Source: Actinomadura macrotermitis (GTDB taxonomy: Bacteria; Actinomycetota; Actinomycetes; Streptosporangiales; Streptosporangiaceae). From it: 64,000 bases of DNA. Position 1 is the stretch's first letter. Each line of letters starts with the position of its first letter. Of the stretch, positions 8,688-17,324 are shown piece by piece. The stretch is taken from contig NZ_WEGH01000005.1 of NCBI RefSeq assembly GCF_009604375.1, positions 558,001 to 622,000 on the forward strand, in the 5' to 3' direction. The notes below the pieces were generated by a model. That model did not search any database. It had not been told where the DNA came from and was given only the letters and a program-made list of their open reading frames with translations. Both the position numbers and the translations under genes were made by a program.

Positions 8688-8706
8688 ATTGGACGCATAG
8701 TCCAAT
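8688..8706. promoter_or_regulatory. Inverted repeat operator upstream of the GMC operon
   Basis: Perfect arms ATTGGAC and GTCCAAT around a 5-base spacer, 33 bases before the start of the Tat-signal gene. Such AT-containing symmetry is rare in this DNA, and its place in the 5' leader suggests a repressor site for the two-gene operon. Confidence 0.5.
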
Positions 8707-8758
8707 TTCTTGTACCTGAGTGACAGTTCCCGCGCCGCCGGTACGCACGACCGCACAA

Positions 8759-8786
8759 GCCCCGGCCGGGCCGCCCCGGCCGGGGC
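8759..8786 (-). terminator. Hairpin terminator after menD
   Basis: Arms GCCCCGGCCGG and CCGGCCGGGGC (11 bp) with a six-base loop, three bases beyond the menD stop codon. Confidence 0.65.
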
Positions 8787-8788
8787 GG

Positions 8789-10459
8789 TCAGCCGGCGAG
8801 CAGGTCGCGCACCGCGCGGTGCGCGGCCTGGCGCATCTCGGCGTGCAGGACGGCGTTGACCTCGCGGTCGGTGCGGACCTCGATCATCCGCAGCCCCTCC
8901 CCCGCGATCGCCTTGGGCACCTGCGCCGCCTCCTGCACCCGCCGGTAGGGCAGCCGGTGCGCCGCCGCGACCGCCTCCAGGTCCACCTGCTGCGGCGTGC
9001 CGAAGACCCGCTCGAACGGATCGCGCAGCGCCGCCTGCGGCAGCAGCGAGAAGATCCCGCCTCCCTGGTTGTTCACCACCACCAGCGCCAGGTCCGGGCG
9101 GTGCTCCTGCGGCCCCAGGATCAGCCCGTTCTGGTCGTGCAGGAACGCCAGGTCCCCCAGCAGCGCGTACGAGCGGCCGCTGTGCGCCAGCGCCGCGCCC
9201 ATCGCCGTCGACACCAGCCCGTCGATGCCGCTGGCGCCCCGGTTGGCCATGATCCGGATGCCGCGGCGCGGCCGCATCACCTGGTCCAGATCGCGGATCG
9301 GCATGCTCGCCGCACAGAACAGCAGCGACCCGCCCGGCAGCGACGCCGCCAGGTCGCGGGCCAGCCGCGGCTCGGTCACCTCCGGACGCGCGTCCAGCAC
9401 CCGGTCCACCGCCGCCGCCGCGGCCGCGTCCGCGGCGCGCCAGGACTTCAGCCACGCGTCGTCGCCCGACACCACCGGGATCTCCACGTCCTGCGCCACC
9501 TGCGTCGCCGACCGCACCGGGTCGGGCCAGTGCGCCAGGTCCGGCGACAGCACGATGTGCTCCTCGGCCAGCCGCAGCAGCGACAAAAGCGGCCGCGACA
9601 ACCCCGGCTTGCCCAGCGTCACCACCACCTCCGGGCGGTGCCGCTCCACGAACTCCGGCACCCCCAGCAGGAAGTGGTGCGCCGACAGCGCGTGGTCGCC
9701 GTAGCGGGCGTTGCCGTTCGGCTCGGCCAGCACCGGCCAGCCCGCCATCGACGCCGCCGCCACGTACCGCTTGACGTTGACCGCGCCGTCCCCGACCACC
9801 AAGAGCCCGCGCCGCGTCGGCGGCACGTGCAGCACCGACCCCGGCGTCGCCGCCCGCACCCGCGTCCACGCCCCCGACGCGTCACCGCCGAGCGGCTCGC
9901 ACCACGACTCGTCCCCGTCGGGGATCAGCGGCTCGCGGAACGCCGCGTTTAGGTGCACCGGCCCGGCCACCGGGAACTGCGCCAGCCCCCACGCCCGGCT
10001 GACCAGCGACCGCCAGTAGGCCACCATCCCCGGCCGGTCCTCCGGGACGCCGATCTCGGCGCTCCAGCGCGCCGCGGTCCCGTACAGCTTCACCTGGTCG
10101 ATCGTCTGGTTGGCGCCGGTGCCGCGCAGCTCGGGCGGCCGGTCGGCGGTCAGCACCACCAGCGGCACCCGCGACTCGTGCGCCTCGATCACCGCCGGAT
10201 GGAAGTTCGCCGCCGCCGTCCCCGAGGTGCACACCAGCGCCACCGGCCGCGCCGACCGCTTGGCCAGCCCGAGCGCCAGGAACGACGCCGACCGCTCGTC
10301 GATCCGCACGTGCAGCCGCACCCGGCCCGCCTGCTCGGCCGCGTGCAGCGCCAGCGCCAGCGGCGCCGACCGCGACCCCGGCGCCAGCACCACCTCGGTC
10401 ATCCCGCAGCGCAGCAGCTCGTCCACCAGCACCGTGGCGAGCGCGGTCGCCGGATTCAT
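8789..10459 (-). CDS. menD: SEPHCHC synthase MenD (2-succinyl-5-enolpyruvyl-6-hydroxy-3-cyclohexene-1-carboxylate synthase)
   Basis: MenD is a 556-residue thiamine-diphosphate enzyme that adds 2-oxoglutarate-derived succinic semialdehyde to isochorismate in menaquinone synthesis. The N terminus has ELLRCGMTEVVLAPGSRSAPLA and the TPP-activating glutamate region HVRIDERSASFLALG. The central SGTAAANFHPAVIEA and NQTIDQVKLYG are typical of MenD. The C-terminal TPP/Mg site is seen as LLGDLAFLHDQNGL followed by VVVNNQGGGIFSLLP. The length matches the family. The start overlaps the menC stop by four bases (ATGA), so menC and menD are coupled in one transcript that ends at the hairpin just downstream. 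Confidence 0.95.
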   Translation of the reverse strand: MNPATALATVLVDELLRCGMTEVVLAPGSRSAPLALALHAAEQAGRVRLHVRIDERSASFLALGLAKRSARPVALVCTSGTAAANFHPAVIEAHESRVPLVVLTADRPPELRGTGANQTIDQVKLYGTAARWSAEIGVPEDRPGMVAYWRSLVSRAWGLAQFPVAGPVHLNAAFREPLIPDGDESWCEPLGGDASGAWTRVRAATPGSVLHVPPTRRGLLVVGDGAVNVKRYVAAASMAGWPVLAEPNGNARYGDHALSAHHFLLGVPEFVERHRPEVVVTLGKPGLSRPLLSLLRLAEEHIVLSPDLAHWPDPVRSATQVAQDVEIPVVSGDDAWLKSWRAADAAAAAAVDRVLDARPEVTEPRLARDLAASLPGGSLLFCAASMPIRDLDQVMRPRRGIRIMANRGASGIDGLVSTAMGAALAHSGRSYALLGDLAFLHDQNGLILGPQEHRPDLALVVVNNQGGGIFSLLPQAALRDPFERVFGTPQQVDLEAVAAAHRLPYRRVQEAAQVPKAIAGEGLRMIEVRTDREVNAVLHAEMRQAAHRAVRDLLAG

Positions 10460-11391
10460 CGCCCCACCCTGTCCAAAACCGCCGCGGCGCCGTCCATCCG
10501 GCGCCGCCAGCCCTCGTCGTCGATCTCGTACCGGGCCAGCGCCGCCTCGTCCACCGCCGGCCGGCGGACCGGCAGCACGCCGCCCTCGGCCCGCAGCGGC
10601 TCGGCGGCCACATCGCCCTCCAGCAGCGACAGCGTCGCCAACCCGCACGCGTACGGCAGCTCCGGCAGCGCCGCCGCCAGCGCCACCCCGGCGGCCAGCC
10701 CGACCGAGGTCTCCACCGCGCTCGACACCACCACCGGCAGCCCCGTCGCCTCGGCGACCTTCAGCGCCGCCCGCACCCCGCCGAGCGGCTGCACCTTCAG
10801 CACCGCGATGTCGGCGGCGCCGGCCGCCCGCACCCGCAGCGGGTCCTCCGCGCGCCGGATCGACTCGTCCGCCGCGACCGGCACGTCCACGCGCCGCCGC
10901 ACCGCCGCCAGCTCCTCCAGCGTCGCGCACGGCTGCTCGACGTACTCCAGCCCGAACCGGTCCAGCTCCCGCACCATCCGCACCGCGTGCTCGACGTCCC
11001 AGCCGCCGTTGACGTCCACGCGCACCTTCCCCGCGGGGCCGATCGCCGCGCGCACCGCCTCCACCCGGGCCAGGTCGTCGACGTCGCCCTGCCCGCGCTC
11101 GGCGACCTTGACCTTCGCCGTCGCGCACCCCGACGCCCGCACCATCGCAAAAGCCTGCTCCGGGCCGACGGCCGGGACCGTCACGTTCACCGGGATCCGG
11201 TCGCGGACCGGCTCGGGCCACCCCTGGAACGCCGCCTCGCGCGCCGCCGCCAGCCAGCGCGCGGACTCGGCGGGCCCGTACTCGGCGAACGGCGAGAACT
11301 CGCCCCAGCCCGCCGGCCCCCGCACGAGCACGCCCTCCCGCCGCGTGACGCCGCGGAACCGCGTCCGCATCGGGATGGAGAACACCCGCAC
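10456..11391 (-). CDS. menC: o-Succinylbenzoate synthase MenC
   Basis: This is a 311-residue enolase-superfamily dehydratase that converts SHCHC to o-succinylbenzoate. The barrel motifs are visible: AKVKVAE (catalytic Lys), RVDVNGGW (metal Asp), EQPCATLEEL (metal Glu), PVAADESIR (metal Asp) and VLKVQPLGG (second catalytic Lys). Together they define the MenC arrangement. It lies between menB, 37 bases upstream, and menD, which overlaps it. The order menB-menC-menD on one strand is a menaquinone operon. Confidence 0.94.
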   Translation of the reverse strand: MRVFSIPMRTRFRGVTRREGVLVRGPAGWGEFSPFAEYGPAESARWLAAAREAAFQGWPEPVRDRIPVNVTVPAVGPEQAFAMVRASGCATAKVKVAERGQGDVDDLARVEAVRAAIGPAGKVRVDVNGGWDVEHAVRMVRELDRFGLEYVEQPCATLEELAAVRRRVDVPVAADESIRRAEDPLRVRAAGAADIAVLKVQPLGGVRAALKVAEATGLPVVVSSAVETSVGLAAGVALAAALPELPYACGLATLSLLEGDVAAEPLRAEGGVLPVRRPAVDEAALARYEIDDEGWRRRMDGAAAVLDRVGR

Positions 11392-11428
11392 CCGCCGAAC
11401 CCCCTGCTCTGCCCGATTTCCGACGTCG

Positions 11429-12328
11429 TTAGTAGTACCACGGGTAGGGCGACCAGTCCGGGTCGCGCTTCTCCAGGAACGCGTCCCGCCCCTCGGCCGC
11501 CTCGGCCGTCCCGTACGCCAGCCGCGTGGTCTCCCCCGCGAACACCTGCTGCCCCACCAGACCGTCGTCGATCATGTTGAAGGCGAACTTGAGCATCCGC
11601 TGCGCGGTCGGGCTCTTGCCGTTGATCTTGCGGGCCCATTCCAGCGCCGTGGCCTCCAGCTCGGCGTGCGGCACCACCGCGTTCACCATGCCCATCCGGT
11701 GCGCGTCCTCGGCCGAGTAGGTCTCGCCCAGGAAGAAGATCTCCCGCGCGAACTTCTGCCCCACCTGCCGCGCCAGGTACGCCGACCCGAACCCGCCGTC
11801 GAAACTGGCCACGTCCGCGTCGGTCTGCTTGAACCGCGCATGCTCACGGCTCGCCAGCGTCAGATCCGCCACCACATGCAGGCTGTGCCCGCCGCCGGCC
11901 GCCCATCCGGGCACCACGCAGATCACGACCTTGCCCATGAACCGGATCAGCCGCTGCACCTCCAGGATGTGCAGCCGCCCCGCCCGCGCCGGGTCGACGC
12001 CCTCGGACGTCTCGCTGTCGGAGTACTTGTACCCGTCCTTGCCCCGGATGCGCTGGTCACCGCCCGAGCAGAACGCCCACCCGCCGTCCCTCGGCGAAGG
12101 CCCGTTGCCCGTCAGCAGCACACACCCCACATCACTGGACATCCGCGCATGGTCCAGCGCCCGGTACAGCTCGTCCACGGTGTGCGGCCGGAACGCGTTG
12201 CGCACCTCCGGCCGGTCGAACGCGATCCGCACCGTGCCCTGGTCCACCGCACGGTGATAGGTGATGTCGGTGAAGCCGAACCCCTCGACTTCCTTCCAGG
12301 CCGACGCGTCGAACAGCTCCGAGACCAT
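11429..12328 (-). CDS. menB: 1,4-Dihydroxy-2-naphthoyl-CoA synthase MenB
   Basis: This 299-residue crotonase-fold enzyme closes the naphthoquinone ring of o-succinylbenzoyl-CoA. Family signatures are DRPEVRNAFRPHTVDEL, the active-site loop FCSGGDQRIRGKDGYKY, and VPGWAAGGGHSLHVVADLTLAS, which forms the oxyanion hole. ATG at 12328 is chosen because GGAGAGGAACAC lies just upstream; the frame continues 19 codons further but without a ribosome site. It is the first gene of the menB-menC-menD operon and is divergent from menE, so their promoters share the intervening bases. Confidence 0.95.
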   Translation of the reverse strand: MVSELFDASAWKEVEGFGFTDITYHRAVDQGTVRIAFDRPEVRNAFRPHTVDELYRALDHARMSSDVGCVLLTGNGPSPRDGGWAFCSGGDQRIRGKDGYKYSDSETSEGVDPARAGRLHILEVQRLIRFMGKVVICVVPGWAAGGGHSLHVVADLTLASREHARFKQTDADVASFDGGFGSAYLARQVGQKFAREIFFLGETYSAEDAHRMGMVNAVVPHAELEATALEWARKINGKSPTAQRMLKFAFNMIDDGLVGQQVFAGETTRLAYGTAEAAEGRDAFLEKRDPDWSPYPWYY

Positions 12329-12416
12329 GTGTTCCTCTCCTAGACCGGCGGACGCCCCATTCAACCGCCTCCGCGATTCGAACATGTTCAGCGGGGTCGT
12401 CTACGCTGAACAGATC

Positions 12417-13583
12417 ATGGAACGCCGCCTGCACGCCGTCGTGCTCCCACCCGGCCCGCGCCTGCTCACGGCCCTGGCCGCCGCCCTCGACGGCACCGGC
12501 CCGGCCATCTGCCCCCTGCCCGCCGACCTGCCGCCCGCCGCGCTGCGCACCCTCATCGACACCCTCGCCCCCCACGCCGTGCAGACCGAGGACGGCCTCA
12601 CCCCCCACCACCCCCGCACCCCCGAGGCCGGCGTCCCCGCCGGACCCGGCACCGCCGTGCTCATCGCCACCTCCGGCTCCACCGGCACCCCCAAGTTCGT
12701 CGAACTGTCCGCCGAGGCCCTGCGCCGCTCCGCCGCCGCCACCGTGCGCCGCCTGGACGCCGGCCCCGGCGACCGCTGGCTGTGCTGCCTGCCCACCAGC
12801 CACATCGCCGGCCTGCAGGTCCTGGTCCGCTCCCTGCTCACCGGCACCGACCCGATCATCCACCCCCGCTTCGACACCGCCGCCGTCGCGGCCGCCGGCG
12901 CCGACCTGCTCGCCCTCGTCCCCACCCAGCTGCGCCGCCTCCTGGACGCCGGCGCCGACCTGGCACGCCACCGCGCCATCCTGCTCGGCGGCGCCGCGGC
13001 GCCCCCCGGCCTGCTGGAGACCGCCCGCGCCCGCGGCGCCCGCGTCCACACCACCTACGGCATGAGCGAGACCTGCGGCGGCTGCGTCTACGACGGCCGG
13101 CCCCTGGACGGCGTCCGCCTCGCCATCGCCCCCGACGGCCGCATCCGCATCGCCGGACCCGTCCTGTTCACCGGCTACCGCCTGCGCCCCGACCTCACCC
13201 GCCAGGCCCTCGCCGACGGCTGGTTCACCACCCAGGACCTCGGCTCCCTCGGCGACGACGGCCGCCTGCACGTCCGCGGCCGCGCCGACGACGTCATCAA
13301 CACCGGCGGCGAGAAGGTCGTCGCCGCCGAGGTCGCCGCCACCCTCGCCCACCACCCCCGCGTCCGCGACGTCGTCGTCGTCGGCCGCCCCGACCCCGAA
13401 TGGGGCGAACGCGTCACCGCCGTCGTCGTCCCCGACGGCGACGCCCCCGACCTGACCGACCTGCGCGCCTTCGTCCGCCGCACCATGCCCGCCCACGCCG
13501 CCCCCCGCGAACTGCGCCTGGTCCCGGCCATCCCCCTGCTGCCCTCCGGCAAGCCCGACCGCGAACTCCTGCGCCGCGGCTGA
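12417..13583 (+). CDS. menE: o-Succinylbenzoate--CoA ligase MenE
   Basis: This is a 388-residue acyl-adenylating enzyme that activates o-succinylbenzoate for MenB. The ATP-binding P-loop TSGSTGTPKFVEL, the motif TTYGMSETCGGCVYDG, and the hinge GRADDVINTGGEKV with the catalytic lysine GKPDREL near the end are all intact. It is shorter than most acyl-CoA ligases because the N-terminal part is reduced, as is usual in actinobacterial MenE. No ribosome site precedes the ATG at 12417, and a TACGCT box at 12402-12407 would place transcription at or near that codon. An in-frame ATG at 12384 is the alternative. The gene is divergent from menB. Confidence 0.92.
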   Translation: MERRLHAVVLPPGPRLLTALAAALDGTGPAICPLPADLPPAALRTLIDTLAPHAVQTEDGLTPHHPRTPEAGVPAGPGTAVLIATSGSTGTPKFVELSAEALRRSAAATVRRLDAGPGDRWLCCLPTSHIAGLQVLVRSLLTGTDPIIHPRFDTAAVAAAGADLLALVPTQLRRLLDAGADLARHRAILLGGAAAPPGLLETARARGARVHTTYGMSETCGGCVYDGRPLDGVRLAIAPDGRIRIAGPVLFTGYRLRPDLTRQALADGWFTTQDLGSLGDDGRLHVRGRADDVINTGGEKVVAAEVAATLAHHPRVRDVVVVGRPDPEWGERVTAVVVPDGDAPDLTDLRAFVRRTMPAHAAPRELRLVPAIPLLPSGKPDRELLRRG

Positions 13584-13638
13584 CCCGTCCCGCCACCCCC
13601 TCCTGGCCTCGCCGCCCCGCCCGTGACACCCTGTGATC

Positions 13639-14661
13639 ATGGCAGAGCAGGCAGCAGAGCAGGACGAACAGCACGAGAGCGCCCTCACCGTCGCACTGGC
13701 GTTCGCCGCCAACCTGGGCATCGCCATCGCCAAGATCGTCGCCGCGGTCGTCACCGGCTCGGCCTCCCTGGCCGCCGAGGCCGCGCACTCGGTCGCCGAC
13801 ACCTTCAACGAGGTCCTGCTGATGGTCGGGATGCGGCGCAGCGTCCGCCCCGCCGACCGCCGCCACCCCTTCGGCTACGGCAAGGAACGCTACATCTGGA
13901 CCCTGCTCGTCGCCGTCGCCATCTTCGGCATGGGCGCCCTGTTCGCCTTCTACCAGGGCGTCCAGACGATCTTCGGCCACCACGGCGAGGAGGCCAGCCC
14001 CACCGTCGGCTACATCGTGCTCGCCGTCTCCTTCGTCCTGGAGGGCATCTCCTGGCAGCAGGCGCTGCGCCAGATCCGCGCCGCCGCCCGCGAGGAGGAG
14101 CTGCCCTTCATCACCTACATCCGCCGCACCGACGAGCCGACCTCGATCAGCGTCCTGCTGGAGGACAGCGCCGCCCTGCTCGGCCTGCTGCTGGCCTTCG
14201 CCGGCCTCGGCCTGCACCAGCTCACCGGCTCCCCCGTCTGGGACGGCGTCGGCTCGATCTGCATCGGGGTCCTGCTCACCGTGGTCGCGGTCGTGCTCGG
14301 CCGCATCAACCTCAACCTGCTGATCGGCACCCAGGCCGACCCCCGCATCGTCCGCGACGTGCGCACCCGGCTCGGCGCCGCCCCCGAGGTCGAGTGGCTC
14401 GTCGACATCGTCACCATGACCGTCGGCGCCGACCGGGTGCTGGTCTGCGCCCGGCTGGACTTCCGCGACGGCCTCACCTCCGGCGACGTCGAGCACGCCT
14501 GCGTGCGCCTGGCCGACGAGCTGCGCGAGGCGCACGAGGAGATCGACGAGGTCTTCCTGGAGCCGGTCCCCCGCGACGATCCCGGCCTGCGCGAGCGCGT
14601 CGTCGCCCGTTACGGGATGCAGCTGAAGCAGGACCCGCCGCCGGAGATCGGGCGCTCGTGA
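13639..14661 (+). CDS. Cation diffusion facilitator (CDF) metal transporter
   Basis: This 340-residue inner-membrane exporter probably exchanges Zn, Fe or another divalent metal for protons. The first helices carry the metal-site signature GSASLAAEAAHSVADTFNEV (H and D four apart), and RRHPFGYGKERYIW is the conserved loop after helix 2. Further helices follow at LLVAVAIFGMGALFAFYQGV, VLAVSFVLEGIS, LLEDSAALLGLLLAFAGLGL and ICIGVLLTVVAVVLG. The C-terminal cytosolic domain (about residue 230 on) has the CDF fold. ATG at 13639 is preferred over a GTG two codons earlier. The metal is not evident. Confidence 0.88.
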   Translation: MAEQAAEQDEQHESALTVALAFAANLGIAIAKIVAAVVTGSASLAAEAAHSVADTFNEVLLMVGMRRSVRPADRRHPFGYGKERYIWTLLVAVAIFGMGALFAFYQGVQTIFGHHGEEASPTVGYIVLAVSFVLEGISWQQALRQIRAAAREEELPFITYIRRTDEPTSISVLLEDSAALLGLLLAFAGLGLHQLTGSPVWDGVGSICIGVLLTVVAVVLGRINLNLLIGTQADPRIVRDVRTRLGAAPEVEWLVDIVTMTVGADRVLVCARLDFRDGLTSGDVEHACVRLADELREAHEEIDEVFLEPVPRDDPGLRERVVARYGMQLKQDPPPEIGRS

Positions 14662-14997
14662 AAACCCACCGCCTTTACACAGTAAGGTTCAGCCGGTCGC
14701 CGGGGTCCGCCGCGCGGCCGGCATGTGAACCGCCTCACCGCCGCGGCCGCGCCGCCGCGCCTTCCCCGGGGCAGGCCGCGAACCCGCGGCAGCCCCTTGC
14801 GGGCCGCTGATCTGGGCTTTCACCGGCTCCCCCGGGCCGGCCCCGCCGCGTGCCCCGCGGCGCCTGTGAGACGCTGGAACCAGAAAATCCGGGAACAAGC
14901 GGGCGGGTGTGCGGCGTTCCCGTTTATGCGCGCGTGAATAGAGAACAGCATCATCTCCGCGTCGCACACACACCACGGAAGGGAGGGGGGCGTCCTC
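14662..14997. other. Gene-free stretch before the sigma factor gene
   Basis: 336 bases. It holds copy 2 of the 17-bp palindrome near the left end (14672-14688) and, just before the ATG at 14998, a long purine-rich ribosome site (GGAAGGGAGGGGGG). The middle is GC-rich with no convincing ORF. The sigma-factor promoter probably lies around 14900-14950, where AT content rises (GTTTATG, GTGAATAGAGAAC), but no hexamer pair is clear. Confidence 0.5.
14672..14688. promoter_or_regulatory. 17-bp near-palindrome, candidate TetR-type operator (copy 2)
   Basis: CCTTTAC-ACA-GTAAGGT, 10 bases after the CDF stop. It shares the following TCAG with copy 1. If it is an operator it would most likely act on the sigma-factor gene 310 bases downstream, which is a long distance. 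Confidence 0.45.
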
Positions 14998-16374
14998 ATG
15001 CCGCGAACCGCCGTTGAGACCCCGCTGACGGAGTCGACGAGCCCGGCCCTCGGCGATCTGCTGGAGCGGGGCCGCACCCAGGGCCGTCTCTCGCTCGACG
15101 AGGTGCGCACGGCCTTCGAGTCGGCCGGGATCAGCCCGTCCCAGGGGCGCTCCATCCTGCGCGAGCTGTCGGAGTCGGGCATCAGCCTGGCCACCGAGGA
15201 CGAGCCCGCCAAGCGCAAGCCCGCCGCCAAGGCCGCGGGCCGGACCACGCGCGCCCGCGCGGCCGACAAGGCCGAGCCCGCCGCCGCCCCGGTCAAGAAG
15301 CGCGCCACCCGCAAGACCGCCGTCAAAGCCGCGCCCGACGCCGCCGAGTCCCCCGCCTCCCCCGCCCCCGCGGCGGGCGGCGACGACGAGCCCGGCGACG
15401 AGGCCTTCGAGCTGACCCAGGTCGAGACGGCCGAGGCCGAGATCGCCGACCTGGACGACACCTCCACCGCCATGGGCGACTCGGTGCACACCTACCTGAA
15501 GGCGATCGGGCGGCGCCAGCTGCTCACCGCCGAGCAGGAGGTCGACCTGGCCAAGCGCATCGAGGCCGGCCTGTACGCCGAGTACAAGCTGGAGAACGAC
15601 AAGCTCGGCCCCCGCGAGCGCGCCGACCTGGAATGGGTCGCCGCCGACGGCCAGCGCGCCAAGTCGCACATGCTGGAGGCCAACCTGCGCCTGGTGGTCT
15701 CGGTCGCCAAGAAGTACTCCGACCGCGGCCTGTCGCTGCTGGACGTGGTCCAGGAGGGCAACCTCGGGCTGATCCGTGCGGTGGAGAAGTTCGACTACTC
15801 CAAGGGCTACAAGTTCTCCACCTACGCGATGTGGTGGATCCGCCAGGCCATCCAGCGCGGCTTCGCCGACTCGGCCCGCACCATCCGGCTGCCGGTGCAC
15901 GTGCTGGAGATGCTGAGCAAGCTCAGCCGGGTGGAACGCGACATGCACCAGCGCCTCGGCCGCGAACCCACCCCCGAGGAGCTGGCGGTGGAGCTGGACA
16001 AGAGCCCCGAGCAGATCCGCGAGCTGCTGCGCACCAGCCGCCAGCCGATCAGCCTGGACTCCACCATCGGCGAGGACGGCGAGACCCGCATCGGCGACCT
16101 CATCGAGGACACCGACAGCCCCGAGGCCTCCGACCTGGTGGACCGCCAGCTGATGGCCGACCAGCTGCGCCGCACGCTGGACATCCTGTCCCCGCGCGAG
16201 GCCAAGATCATGGCGATGCGGTTCGGGCTCTACGACGGCACGCCGCGCACCCTGGACGAGATCGGCAAGGCCCTCGGGCTGACCCGGGAGCGGATCCGCC
16301 AGCTGGAGAAGGAGTCGCTGTCCAAGCTGCGGCACCCCAGCAACGCCCAGCCGCTGCTGGACTTCGCGGTCTGA
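14998..16374 (+). CDS. RNA polymerase primary-type (group 1/2) sigma-70 factor
   Basis: The protein has 458 residues. Residues 1-140 are a helical start followed by a Lys/Ala/Pro-rich linker (KRKPAAKAAGRTTRARAADK), as in actinobacterial RpoD/HrdB. Region 1.2 is DSVHTYLKAIGRRQLL; region 2 contains EANLRLVVSVAKKY, GLIRAVEKFDYSKGYKFSTYAMWWIRQAIQR and the -10 recognition helix; region 3 has REPTPEELAVELDK; region 4 ends in the -35 helix LTRERIRQLEKESLSKLRHP. Several positions differ from HrdB (LSLLDVVQEGN, RGFADSARTIRLPVHVLEM), so it may be a second, HrdA/SigB-like member rather than the housekeeping factor. A strong hairpin follows the stop. Confidence 0.9.
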   Translation: MPRTAVETPLTESTSPALGDLLERGRTQGRLSLDEVRTAFESAGISPSQGRSILRELSESGISLATEDEPAKRKPAAKAAGRTTRARAADKAEPAAAPVKKRATRKTAVKAAPDAAESPASPAPAAGGDDEPGDEAFELTQVETAEAEIADLDDTSTAMGDSVHTYLKAIGRRQLLTAEQEVDLAKRIEAGLYAEYKLENDKLGPRERADLEWVAADGQRAKSHMLEANLRLVVSVAKKYSDRGLSLLDVVQEGNLGLIRAVEKFDYSKGYKFSTYAMWWIRQAIQRGFADSARTIRLPVHVLEMLSKLSRVERDMHQRLGREPTPEELAVELDKSPEQIRELLRTSRQPISLDSTIGEDGETRIGDLIEDTDSPEASDLVDRQLMADQLRRTLDILSPREAKIMAMRFGLYDGTPRTLDEIGKALGLTRERIRQLEKESLSKLRHPSNAQPLLDFAV

Positions 16375-16385
16375 CGACCGCCGCA

Positions 16386-16424
16386 CGCCGAGGGCCCCGG
16401 ACGGACCGTCCGGGGCCCTCGGCG
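16386..16424. terminator. Long bidirectional hairpin between sigma factor and ABC permease genes
   Basis: A near-perfect 19-bp inverted repeat with arms beginning CGCCGAGGGCCCCGGACGG. It sits between the convergent stops and has no T tract on either side. It can terminate both transcripts. Confidence 0.75.
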
Positions 16425-16436
16425 CACGTCCGGGGC

Positions 16437-17324
16437 TCAGTCGCCGCGGCGGAACTCCCAGATCGCCACGCCCATCAGGCCGAACGCCATCGCGGCCACG
16501 ATGGCGATCTCCAGCCAGACCGGGACGGGCCAGCCGTTCCAGGTGACGCCGGGGTTGAAGGTGCGGGCGAGGGCGGGCGAGACGTCCAGGTGCGCGAACA
16601 CCGCCTGGCGCAGCGGGTCCACCGCGTAGGTGAGCGGGTTGACCCGGGTGAGCACGCTCAGCCAGACCGGCAGCCCGTTCAGCGGGTACAGCGCGCCCGA
16701 CAGGAACATCATCGGCATCATCGCCATCTGCATGATGGCGAAGAACGACTGCATCGTCGTGATCCGGGCGGCGATCATGACGCCGAAGCCGGTCAGCGCG
16801 AACGCGCCGAGGAACATCAGCCCGAGCATCTCCAGCAGCAGCAGCGGGTCGTAGGGGACGCCCGCCAGCCCCGCCAGCGCGAGGATGATCACGCCCTGCA
16901 GCGTCGCGACGACGGCGCCGCCGACGCACTTGCCGACCACGATCGCGGCCCGGCTGACCGGGGCGACCAGCATCTCGCGCAGGAACCCGAACTCGCGGTC
17001 CCACACGATCGACCCGGCCGAGAACATCGCGGTGAACATCACCGACATGGCGCACACGCCGGGGAAGATGAAGGTCTTGAGATTGACCGGGCCGTGCGCG
17101 CCGCCGGCCGCGGCCGTCAGGTTGGACAGGCCGGTGCCCATGACCAGCAGCCACAGCACCGGCTGGACCAGGCCCGACACCATGCGCATCCGCTCCCGGG
17201 AGAAGCGGATCAGCTCCCGGTGCATGACGATCCGCACGGCGCGCAGGTCGTGGCGGACGCTGCGCTCGGGCACGCGGACCCGGGCGACGCCGGTCTCGGC
17301 GCGGGTGGGTGCCGCCATCGTCAT
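16437..17324 (-). CDS. ABC-2 type exporter permease (DrrB-like)
   Basis: This 295-residue membrane subunit has six helices, for example GLVQPVLWLLVMGTGL, VVATLQGVIILALAGLAGV, LGLMFLGAFALTGFGVMI and VWLEIAIVAAMAFGLMGVAIW. The motif SIVWDREFGFLREMLVAPVSR is the coupling helix of ABC-2 permeases that work with DrrA-type ATPases. The start ATG at 17324 overlaps the stop of the ATPase gene (ATGA), so the two subunits are made together. The substrate is unknown; relatives export antibiotics or lipids. Confidence 0.9.
   Translation of the reverse strand: MTMAAPTRAETGVARVRVPERSVRHDLRAVRIVMHRELIRFSRERMRMVSGLVQPVLWLLVMGTGLSNLTAAAGGAHGPVNLKTFIFPGVCAMSVMFTAMFSAGSIVWDREFGFLREMLVAPVSRAAIVVGKCVGGAVVATLQGVIILALAGLAGVPYDPLLLLEMLGLMFLGAFALTGFGVMIAARITTMQSFFAIMQMAMMPMMFLSGALYPLNGLPVWLSVLTRVNPLTYAVDPLRQAVFAHLDVSPALARTFNPGVTWNGWPVPVWLEIAIVAAMAFGLMGVAIWEFRRGD

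Noticed and set aside
12376..12390. LexA/SOS-like box (CGAAC..GTTC) at the menE promoter
   Set aside because: The actinobacterial SOS box needs four bases between CGAAC and GTTCG; here there are two, and the last G is A. It is kept only as a plain palindrome.
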